Made by a program: the position numbers and the translations under genes. From assembly GCF_021462225.1 (NCBI RefSeq), contig NC_061810.1, positions 51,711,886-51,775,885 of the forward strand: a stretch of DNA of 64,000 bases. Direction: 5' to 3'. Origin of the DNA: Girardinichthys multiradiatus. Its lineage: Eukaryota > Chordata > Actinopteri > Cyprinodontiformes > Goodeidae. Under the pieces are notes generated by a model that had not been told where the DNA came from, did not search any database, and saw nothing but the letters and a program-made list of their open reading frames with translations. The first letter of the stretch is position 1. Each line of letters begins with the position of its first letter. Below are positions 32,992-42,335 of this stretch, piece by piece.

Positions 32992-35221
32992 ACAGCTACT
33001 GCAATCCACTACATTTGAATGGTTCATGCAGACTAGAGCAGAGCTGCAAAGAGACATAAAGAATATGTATTTTGAACTTATGAAAATTACACCTGTTTAA
33101 AACAAATCTGAGTAATTGTCCATTTATGTCAGAAGACCAGTTTTGACTGCAATTATTCCAGTTTCTTTTATCATTCCTAGTTTCACACGACACAATGAAG
33201 TGGTAAAAAAAAAGAATGAGTTTTACACTGTTTATTACTATATCCAGAGCTGTCTTCACCAGATCTGAGTTCTCCTGCTGCATGAAAGAAACCTGTAGCA
33301 ACAACAGGAAAAATTATTTCAAGAGATCTAAAGAAAATGTAATGAAGCTTCTTTTTTAAGCTTCTTTAGTGCCTCATGTTTTGTAGCAGTTTAGCTAAAT
33401 CAAATACTCTTGTAAGTAAGGAGTCAGACTTAATTAATCCAGATATTTTATTATTGGGTCTGGATAAAACTCAAACATTGTTACATTGTAAATGTTATCT
33501 GTACAATTTTACATATTTGAATTAGTCATGTCTGACAGTATGTTTCTTTACAGTTTATGCAATTGTTAGCTAAGTTAAGCTGAGGTTTCAATTTTCAGTA
33601 TTTGCTGTTAAAATACAATTGAAAGTTACAGAAAATATATTTATATATTTTCCAGTATTTTCTAAATGTCATATTGATTCTAAGCATGTGTGTTTCTCAT
33701 CCACCAATAATCCACTGCATAATGGATTCAGTCTGTTTTGAAGAAATGTACTGGTTTCTAATGTTATAAATAGAAAGTATACAATGCAGTGCAGTGATCG
33801 GTGAACAGAAGATATCCAATTTTTGTTTCTGCATTTCCTCAACAATTAGCACTTGTTTTATCTCTACAGCCTAGATGACTCGTTATTTTTGATACCACAA
33901 GAGCAATAGTGTTAATTTTTTACACTGTCACTGATGTATAACACAGGGTTGTATTAGATCTAGTTTCTGTTTTTAAAGGTTGGCTCATTCTAATGGCCAT
34001 GTTGTTGGGATTAGCAAGAAAATGTTTCTTGTAAAATTTTGCTAATAAATGTTACTTTAAAATAAAATTCTATCATGGTTTTTAATATGTTGATCTAGCT
34101 CCTTATCCATTTCAACAGGCGTCAAATCTATCCCCTTACCTCCGGCTTTTAATATGTGTTGGCTGTAAATGAAAGAAAAATTTAACATGTGGCTTGGCTT
34201 TCATCAACCAAATTAAAGACTGTGATCAGCTAATTTAATTGAGAGAAATATTTAACTTTACAGGATAATGAATAACCCTAAGGTAAATCATTTATTGTGA
34301 GAAAATGAAGAGAATGGAATCAGAATTCAAAAGAACTCAGTAACAGAGCTGAATGCCATTTATTTGTCTTTAACATGTCATTAGAAAAAGTTAGATACAC
34401 ATTTGATAATTGCAAATGGTTTCAGACTTAATGGGACAATAACTTGGAACTTCTTTTGGGCACTGTTTTGTCACATAGGTGCAGGGATGCCCTGGGAAAC
34501 CCTGAAGAGGCTTGATAACAAGCTATTCATTTTATTCAGGTATGATGGAGAAGGGATCCACCTAAAAGATGAAGGACAGTAGCTCTCGAGGGCTGAACTT
34601 GCCCCTCCTCCCCGAGTTAATGCATGGGTAATTTGCTGATACACACAAGGCTTACAAATATCGATCTGGATTGCCAGTCATGAATAGTAAGAAAAAAAGT
34701 TGGCAACAGAATGCAACGGATAGTTAGTGAGTTTATACTTCACAAATGCTTGGCAACAAAACAGTGATGTTTATATTTAATGGAAGGCAGGTTTACAAAT
34801 TTTATAATATCCTTTTTGCTGTACTCGTACTGCCATTTCATTCACATTTCACACACACATTGTCATTGGATTTCATTTAACAACACAGAATTGTGTTAGA
34901 AGAAAAAATACATTTGTTTATGCAGCTGAAAGCATAGCTAGTTAGAAGAATTTGTTACATAACTGATGATCACATCACACTATCTATATTTGACAAGAAA
35001 TGAGCATTGCTACTTCTAATGACTGAGTGTAAAAGTAAAAAAAAAACTATATATTGGGACAAGATGTCAACCAAACATTTTTTTACTTTGATCAGTAAAA
35101 TGGTAGCTGAAAGACTAAACTCATATCAAAACACTGCATTTACATTATACCAGTAATAACCATTAATATTCTGACAGAATGATGTAAAAAATGACATGTT
35201 TGCTTGCCCCCAAAATGTCTT
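32992..35221. other. Central non-coding part of the element
   Basis: AT-rich sequence between the two convergent genes, containing their 3' UTRs. AATAAA occurs on the plus strand at 34044 and 34061, and on the minus strand at 34359-34364, so transcripts probably end close to or overlapping each other. No further open frame or structured RNA is evident. Confidence 0.55.
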
Positions 35222-37012
35222 TCATTTGATACAAAGCAAGAATACCTGCATATAGGGTACCTGTAAGACATGACAACTACTCACATAATCAAGATAAACA
35301 GAAACACTGTTTTTTCTCTTTTTGACTACAGAAATTTCTGAAACACTTTGGAGTATTTTTTCTCTTAACCTTATATACAGATCAGCAGCAACAAGTGGAT
35401 CTCTTGGGGCATTCCATTCATTTTCTACCATAAGCAGACAACAAAGTTCAAACACTGTTTCATCGCAGGGATATTGGCTTTTGGTGTACACTCTTCCATG
35501 CACACACTGATCTCATCCATGAAAACAGGTTTCAGTCTATCCTCAGCCCTGTGCAGCTCTGGAAAAGAGTACATCACTACTGGTCGACCCGATGATGCAC
35601 CACCACTTGGCCTGATTTTGTGTGAGTTCCATGTGTGCACAACGTCATCAAGTTCATCCTGCATAAAAACAGCACAGTGTAAATGTATAAAACAGATAAT
35701 GGAACAATAACTTTTCCCAAGGTTGGGGCTTATTAAGTAATTAATACAAAAAGAAAGTGACCTCTAATGCCAAGCACAACAACAAAATAGCACTTTCAGC
35801 AAACAGCACATGCACACAGAGAGGTGCAACACTTTAAACTGTATGATCCCTAATTTCATATGTAGCATTAACTTACTGATAAAACAGCTTTCTGAAACCA
35901 GACCCAAGGGAGCACTGGGGAACAGACTCCCTACTAATTTAAAACATTTGGCAATAAAAACAAATTTGCTCCATGCACATGTGCTGAGAAAGGTGTAGTT
36001 ATGTCTAATGATAAAATAAATTCCATCAAATTATTAAAATGAAAATAAACTCATTTTATTCACAAAAGACCTTTTGATATTTCTAAAAACACTACCAGAA
36101 CATTTACATGTTCAACTTTTGAAACAGACATTACAGAACATGTGTACACCCTTTTACCTGAATAAGATTAAGAAAGCAGAATTGGATAAGATTTTTGCCC
36201 AAAAAGTCTCCGGTGAAGTGACCATCATCCTGAAAGGTTTGAAATAAGCTCATCCAAAACTGTGCACTCTGTTTGCGGAGGGTAGCCCACCACCCTTCTA
36301 TGCGTTGATTGGCTGTACTTCTTCCATAAACGAAACTTTTATCCCCTGCAAAACTGTCTGTGTGGTTTCTCCGCAGAAACATCTGCATTTGTTCGACACA
36401 TCTATTTTCTATGCCTCTGTCAGCACGTATCCTCTCTGGACATCCATTGATGCATGAAACTGTTTTCAGAAAATAACTTGCAATCAATTTAGGGTCATTG
36501 TTTGTGACATAAGCCTCCATCCATAAAACATAGCGGCTAAAACCGTCTATGCAGCCACTAATAGCAATGCCATATAGTTTTAGTTTATCATAGCCATCCA
36601 TGTGCCAAAGTGCATTTGGTCCTTTGCAGTTGTACTGACGTCTTCTCAATTGTCGAGCTCGTCTTAGTTCCACACCTTGTGGGTCAACCAATTTAATTAT
36701 GCGTCTTACAGTATCTTGTGACACCACAATTCCACATTGAACTGCACAAAGATGTAGCCATCGATAACCTTGCATCTGACCACTGGTCATGATTTCTTGT
36801 TGGACAAAGACCATCACTTCTTCCAGGTCTGACTGATTCTTCCTTCTGAACAGCCCAAGTCTTTTACAAATTCTCTTTAGAGTTCGAACACTTATTATAG
36901 TCTGATGACTGTGTGCTAAAATTGCAAGTATTTCTTTGTTACTGAAAGAAAGTCTGAAGTACAGTCTGACTAGGTCATCCAAATCTGACATTTCAGGAAC
37001 TGTGTCTCTCAC
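35222..37012 (-). pseudogene. DDE/integrase-core transposase of the transposon, frameshifted
   Basis: On the minus strand, the exon from about 37012 to 36158 encodes a helix-turn-helix N-terminus (FSNKEILAILAHSHQTIISV, GLFRRK) and an integrase-like catalytic core. The acidic residues are in LWHMDGYDKLK, RADRGIEN and NQRIEGWW, spaced D-58-D-40-E. A GTAAAA donor at 36157 and an acceptor at 35659 lead to a second exon from 35658 to 35222. That exon carries HTWNSHKI, GRPVVMYSFPE and then PCDETVFELCC in a different frame, so a single-base shift near 35482 breaks the C-terminal part. The most likely start is the Met of MSDLDDLVRLYF near 36991; no ATG opens the frame earlier. The core appears complete but the gene as written would yield a truncated protein. 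Family: integrase-core proteins common in fish and cnidarian genomes. Confidence 0.8.
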
Positions 37013-38419
37013 TCTGAGAGGGGAACTCTTGGCAGAAGACCCTGTTTTCTTTTTGAGAGTGGTTGTTTGCTTTTGCAGAAATTGAAGAGGGCAATTCGGT
37101 CTCCATAGGAAGGGATGTAATTTGCCAGAGTTGCGTCATCCATCAGCGCTATGACATCCCAATCAATCTGCACAAAAACAGACAGAAAACACAATTACTT
37201 TTTTTCAAAGTCTTCCCTGCAAATCAGTGTTAAGATCACCCTTATGCCAATAGGAAAATACTGACTTTAAATAGCATAAAAGCTATATACTGTTTTAGGG
37301 AGACATACAAAGGTGAAAGAAGGAGCTAAAGCATAGCCTTTCAGTAAATGGACCATCCTCTACTTTATTTTAAAATGAAAGGATTGGATTGATTATCATG
37401 TCGGTACAATAACACCGATTCATTAATATACAGTCTAATAAAGGGTATTACACAGAGAACACACAATGAAACATTGTATATCATTATTTGGAACAGCAAT
37501 TGGATCATCCATCCATCCATCCATCCATCACATAATTTTGCGTTTCCATTGGTTGTGCGAACAACATCATATCACCCTGTGGTCAAAGTTCAAGGCGGCT
37601 GTGCTCCCCAACCAGCAATTTTAGTTTTACTGTTTTATAAGAAACATTAATGAGTGTATTAAGTTTGATTTAGTGAACTGTAGCCCACCATTTCCGCACC
37701 TTGGCGATAACTGCACTGACAACAATGAGGGTAGCTCAGAGTATAAAATGTAATTTAAGTCTTGAGCTGGCACATAAAACACAGAGCAGGAAAATTATTT
37801 TGTGATTCTGACATTTTAACAGTTTGTATATTTTTCCAACATTGTACCACTAACATAGCCTATATATAGTTATTTGCACAACATTAGTTGGTGCTAGCGA
37901 ATGGTTTGAGAGGATCTTTAGTCAACCACAATCAGAACAACAATCGGGGATCGGCAGCTGTTTATGCAAGCCATCCATTTTCCTGATTAATATATATAAA
38001 CATGTATTTCACCTTCAATTTCATTCAAGTTTCTCTCCTCTGCTGTACGAAACGTTACTCAATTGAACGCATCAAATACATTTTTCATGTTGGCAGGTGG
38101 TTAGCGTCTATAATTCAACTACTGGTTAATTTTCTTGGAAAACATTCAACACAAAGAACAATAAAATAAAACACAACCAACACTTTTGGGATAATTCCAG
38201 CAATCAGCAGCTAATAACCCTATATTCAATGCGTGTGATGTAACATTGTGGAACACGTTTATTCCTCCTAACGATGTAAGCTAACAAACATGCTAACAGC
38301 TTGTTCCATTTTGGACACTAAACTAACTCTGTTGTTTTACTCACCTTCTGCTCTTCCAATAATGAAATGGCATCTTCAGGAAGCCCTCGGACACGTAAAA
38401 AGTCACTTAAATCTGACAT
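37009..38419 (-). CDS. TIR-duplicated SAM-like 5' exons, right arm
   Basis: The right repeat contains mirror copies of the two 5' exons of the HECT-like gene (38345-38419 and 37009-37167) with the same donor and acceptor. Read alone they encode 77 residues: the SAM-like domain plus a short unique tail ending PRVPLSE and a TGA stop. The transposase frame just downstream is in another register, so direct read-through does not fuse the domain to the transposase. This may be a separate small protein, an untranslated leader for the transposase, or part of an alternative splice form. Confidence 0.55.
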
Positions 38420-38743
38420 GTTCCCCAAGATTGCTGGACGTTCCCCTGCACGACTCACATCTCAGGCGATGAAGCTGGTTGCACCCAGATGCTTCCAGGT
38501 GCTCACCTGCATTAAAGTCAAAATTCTGAGATTAAAGTCAGAATTCTGAGATTAAAGTCAGAATTCTGAGATTAAAGTCAGAATTCTGAGATTAAAGTCA
38601 GAATTCTGAGATTAAAGTCAGAATTCTGAGATTAAAGTCAGAATTCTGAGAAAAAAGTCAGAATTCTGAGATTAAAGTCAGAATTCTGAGATTAAAGTCA
38701 GAATTTTATTTTATTTTTTTAGTGGCCCTAATACTCTTCCGTA
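37032..38743 (-). repeat. Right terminal inverted repeat
   Basis: The right arm is 1,712 bp, shorter than the left arm because its minisatellite is shorter. Outside the array the arms differ at only a handful of sites, for example a 2-bp insertion beside the exon 1 donor and isolated single-base changes. Confidence 0.93.
38516..38707 (-). repeat. 20-bp minisatellite in right TIR
   Basis: About 9-10 copies of the unit seen at 29467-29880, inverted. It holds roughly half as many copies as the left arm. Confidence 0.95.
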
Positions 38744-39485
38744 TAAACCTCCCCCAAAAAAATGTGAAAACTGAAAAAAATGTTTTGCAACTGAAAAAAA
38801 AACTGATGTGAAACTAGAAAAAAAAACTACTTTTCAGATTCAAGTTTTTTTTTTTCAAACTTCCAGATTTTATTTTTTTCGGCTTCAAACTTCTGGCCCT
38901 GTTTTGGCGTGGGGGGCGGGGCCTCAGATCACGTGGTGAGGAATCATGACTGACAGCTCAACACAGCGGCTGAACAACATGTTCCCAACTGTTGCATTCA
39001 GGGACCGTGGGGACTGGAAATATCTGTATTACATCATTGATATTCTTTATATATGTGACTGGTTTAGATAACATGCTTCACCGATAGAAGCAGCTTATGT
39101 GAAAACACGACGCGCATCTCAGAGGAGAAAATATGATCTTGACAGATTTGCACAGCATTTTATGTCCATGTTGGAGATTTCCCATCCTCTCAACGTAAAG
39201 CAGAAGAACCACCAGACTAAGTAGCGGGAATGAAACCAGATGCAAAACGAGCCGATATTTTCCAAATATCTTTGCATAATTAAGCCTGGACTTGCTTTCA
39301 CAAGGACTGGACTCGGTTTCTGGTGCATTTTTGTTTAAAATGTGTTTGGTCTTCATTTAGTGAAGTGACTCACAGCCAGGGGCAAACTGGCATACGGGCA
39401 ACTGTGGAAATCCCGCTGGCTTAGTGGGACGGTGGTTAACTTCAGACCGTGAAGTGAACCACCGTTTTATATTTATATATATGTA
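38744..39485. other. Right half of the disrupted repeat and flank
   Basis: A/T-homopolymer-rich sequence (repeated GAAAAAA and TTTTTT blocks) is followed by GGGGCCTCAGATCACG and CTGACAGCTCAACACAGCGG at 38913-38970. Similar text occurs inverted at about 40975-41036. It looks like an older dispersed repeat interrupted by the 9.3-kb element. No gene is seen. Confidence 0.4.
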
Positions 39486-40672
39486 CAGTGGTTGGACAAT
39501 GAAACTGAAACACGTGTCATTTTAGTGTGGGAGGTTTCATGGCTAAATTGGACCAGCCTGGTAGCCAGTCTTCATTGATTGCACATTGCACCAGTAAGAG
39601 CAGAGTGTGAAGGTTCAATTATCAGGGTAAGAGCACAGTTTTACTCAAAATATTGAAATGCACACAACATTATGGGTGACATACCAGAGTTCAAAAGAGA
39701 ACAAATTGTTGGTGCACGTCTTGCTGGCGCATCTGTGACCAAGACAGCAAGTCTTTGTGATGTATCAAGAGCCACGGTATCCAGGGTAATGTCAGCATAC
39801 CACCAAGAAGGACGAACCACATCCAACAGGATTAACTGTGGACGCAAGAGGAAGCTGTCTGAAAGGGATGTTCGGGTGCTAACCCCGATTGTATCCAAAA
39901 AACATAAAACCACAGCTGTCCAAATCACGGCAGAATTAAATGTGCACCTCAACTCTCCTGTTTCCACCAGAACTGTCCGTCAGGAGCTCCACAGGGTCAA
40001 TATACACGGCTGGGCTGCTATAGCCAAACCTTTGGTCACTCATGCCAATGCCAAACGTCTGTTTCAATGGTGCAAGGAGCACAAATCTTGGGCTGTGGAC
40101 AATGTGAAACATGTATTGTTCTCTGATGAGTCCACCGTTACTGTTTTCCCCACATCCAGGAGAGTTACGGTGTGGAGAAGCCCCAAAGAAGCGTACCGCC
40201 CAGACTGTTGCATGCCCAGAGTAAAGCATGGGGGTGGATCAGTGATGGTTTGGGCTGCCATATCATGGCATTCCCTTGGCCCAATACTTGTGCTAGATGG
40301 GCGCGTCACTGCCAAGGACTACCGAACCATTCTTGAGGACCATGTTCATCCAATGGTTCAAACATTGTATCCTGAAGGTGGTGCCGTGTATCAGGATGAC
40401 AATGCACCAATACACATAGCAAGACTGGTGAAAGATTGGTTTGATGAACATAAAAGTGAAGTTGAACATCTCCCATGGCCTGCACAGTCACCAGATCTAA
40501 ATATTATTGAGCCACTTTGGGGTGTTTTGGAGGAGAGAGTCAGGAAACGTTTTCCTCCACCAGTATCACGTAGTGACCTGGCCACTATCCTGCAAGAAGA
40601 ATGGCTTAAAATCCCTCTGACCACTGTGCAGGACTTGTAGATGTCATTCCCAAGACGAATTGACAGTAGCCC
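39486..40672 (+). mobile_element. Tc1-like element with DD36E transposase, 3'-truncated
   Basis: The left terminus CAGTGGTTGGACAATGAAAC follows a TA dinucleotide at 39484-39485. The transposase gene follows. The matching right terminus is absent; the sequence changes abruptly near 40672, just before another repeat. The copy therefore lacks one end and should be immobile. Confidence 0.85.
39672..40640 (+). pseudogene. Tc1/mariner transposase (DD36E), premature stop
   Basis: A 322-residue frame with the usual Tc1 order: paired-type HTH (EFKREQIVGARLAGASVTKT), a GRKRKLSERD linker, and a catalytic domain with FSDEST, VKHGGGSVMVWAAIS, YQDDNAPIH and QSPDLNIIEPLWG. I count 36 residues between the second Asp and the Glu, unlike the 34 of classic Tc1. 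The frame ends at a TAG after TTVQDL. The next codons (MSFPRRIDS) continue the family C-terminus, so the stop is a mutation that removes roughly the last 20 residues. The catalytic triad itself is intact. Confidence 0.88.
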
Positions 40673-41281
40673 GGGTTCTTCATTGTCAGCTCAGCTAGCC
40701 GCCCTGCAGCACATGTTCATGTGTTACAGATCAGCTGTTCGCCAGCGTGCAGCAGAGCTGATCTGCCTGACTGGAGCAGAGGAGAGGTTTGTCTGAGCTA
40801 CCGCACCCTGTTGGCAGTCAGACGTCTCGGAGTTCCTCTGGTCCTTGGTCCCCAGAAGCGATCACACACTTTATCTAACACGGACTCTTAAAGGAACGAC
40901 TCTCAAACAGTTTCTAACTTTCAGCTCCTTTAATCTAGATTAAGGCAGAGGAATGATTACAGAGATCAGCGCTGAGGCCGCTGTGTTGAGCTGTCAGGTT
41001 GATTCCGGACCCCGTGATCTGAGGCCCCGCCTCAAACAGTCTCTTTCTGGAGCTCTGGGTAACGTCGGTTCCTGTGTTCGCTGTTTCACTCGGTGAATTG
41101 TTTGGTGTGTGAAGCTCTCTCGTTGGATCTAATTTCTCTCTACTGTGATACCTCTTGTTCTAATACATAAGCAAATTAAAACATACTTTCTGTTGCTGTA
41201 TTTAACATTTGGGGACTGTCCGTGTTTTACATGGTTTTTCTAGTAGTGGTAAGGGGTCGCTAGCTTAGCGTTAGCTCCATC

Positions 41282-42169
41282 ATGGCTACCCGTTCTACTG
41301 TTTCTCTCTCTGAGTCTTCTCCTCTCTCCTGCTCTCTGTGTCAGATGTCCAGTTACTCCTCTGCCTCCTTTAGTGATAATGGGACGTGTAATAAATGTAG
41401 CATTTTTGTAGCTTTGGAGGCGAGGGTGTCGGAATTGGAGAACCGGCTCCACGCTGTTGAAAATCCAGCAGATAGCCGAGGCCCCTTGGCCAGCGCGGAG
41501 CCACCGAGGGTAGCTCCCCGTAGCAGTCCTCCAGCAGAGCCCGCGCAGCCGGGGCTTCAGGCCGGCTGGGTGACGGTACGTAGAAAGCATAGTCCTAGAT
41601 CCCAGCCCACAGGTCACCACCAACCCGTCTGCGTTTCTAACAGATTTTACCCGCTCAGTGACACACCCGCTGAGAAGCCAACTCTGGTAACTGGCAGCTC
41701 CATAGTCAAAAACGTGGCACTAGAGACACCAGCGACCATAGTCAAATGTCTACCAGGGGCCAGAACGGGCGACATCAAATCCTACCTGAAACTGCTGGCT
41801 AAGGATAAGCGTAAATACAGTAAGATTGTTATTCACGCTGGCGGTAATGACACCCGGTTACGCCAATCGGAGGTCACCAAAGTTAGTGTTGCTTCGGTGT
41901 GTAAGTTTGCCAAAACAATGTCGGACTCCATAATTTTCTCTGGTCCCCTCCCCGATCTGACCAGTGACGACATGTTTAGCTGCATGCTGTCATTCAACCG
42001 CTGGCTGTCTAGGTGGTGTCCAGAAAACAATGTGGGTTACATTGATAACTGGCGAACATTTTGGGGAAAACCTGGTCTGATCCGGAGAGACGGCATCCAT
42101 CCCACTTTGGATGGAGCAGCTCTTCTTTCTAGGAATCTGGACGAATTTATTAGTTCTCCAGAACTCTGA
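41282..42169 (+). CDS. L2-like LINE ORF1 with SGNH esterase-like domain
   Basis: An intact 295-residue frame. The N-terminal third has Cys pairs ([12 protein letters not shown]) and a short coiled coil ([12 protein letters not shown]), then a Pro/Ser linker. From about residue 130, the blocks [23 protein letters not shown] and [16 protein letters not shown] correspond to an SGNH-hydrolase fold as found in ORF1 proteins of some CR1/L2-group LINEs. The putative Ser is in GSSIV, with Asp and His in DGIH. The protein would bind LINE RNA in the ribonucleoprotein. Activity of the esterase is not established. Confidence 0.8.
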   Translation: MATRSTVSLSESSPLSCSLCQMSSYSSASFSDNGTCNKCSIFVALEARVSELENRLHAVENPADSRGPLASAEPPRVAPRSSPPAEPAQPGLQAGWVTVRRKHSPRSQPTGHHQPVCVSNRFYPLSDTPAEKPTLVTGSSIVKNVALETPATIVKCLPGARTGDIKSYLKLLAKDKRKYSKIVIHAGGNDTRLRQSEVTKVSVASVCKFAKTMSDSIIFSGPLPDLTSDDMFSCMLSFNRWLSRWCPENNVGYIDNWRTFWGKPGLIRRDGIHPTLDGAALLSRNLDEFISSPEL

Positions 42170-42335
42170 CAACCCAGGGTTCAGACCAGGAAGCAGGGTC
42201 GTAGTTTAACACTCCTCTCTGCAGTTTCTGTACTGCTACCCACCCATTACCCTATTAAGACAGTGTCTCGCCCACGGCCAAAATTGAATAGGTTAAAAAA
42301 TAACAGGAGTAGCAACCATCTTTCAGTCCGATTTA

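Larger units (their letters stand above)
29427..38743. mobile_element. 9.3-kb DNA transposon with long TIRs, HECT-like gene and DDE transposase
   Basis: The element is bounded by inverted termini TACGGAAGAGTATTAGGGCC (left) and the exact reverse complement (right). It is flanked by near-identical 6-bp sequences TGAACC and TAAACC, a likely target-site duplication. The terminal repeats run 29427-31354 and 37032-38743 and are almost identical. By eye I found about six single-base differences and a 2-bp indel in some 1,450 aligned bases, apart from the minisatellite length. Each arm has the 20-bp-unit minisatellite, a presumed promoter and two 5' exons. The left arm drives a HECT-like gene to the right; the right arm contains an integrase-type transposase gene read to the left. 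Poly(A) signals face each other near 34044-34066 (plus) and 34359-34364 (minus). High repeat identity indicates a young insertion. The superfamily is undetermined; IS3EU-like or another integrase-type DNA transposon is plausible. Confidence 0.88.

Noticed and set aside
41240..41623. Minus-strand 127-codon frame over the LINE ORF1 start
   Set aside because: It is antisense to a well-supported ORF1 and has no motif.
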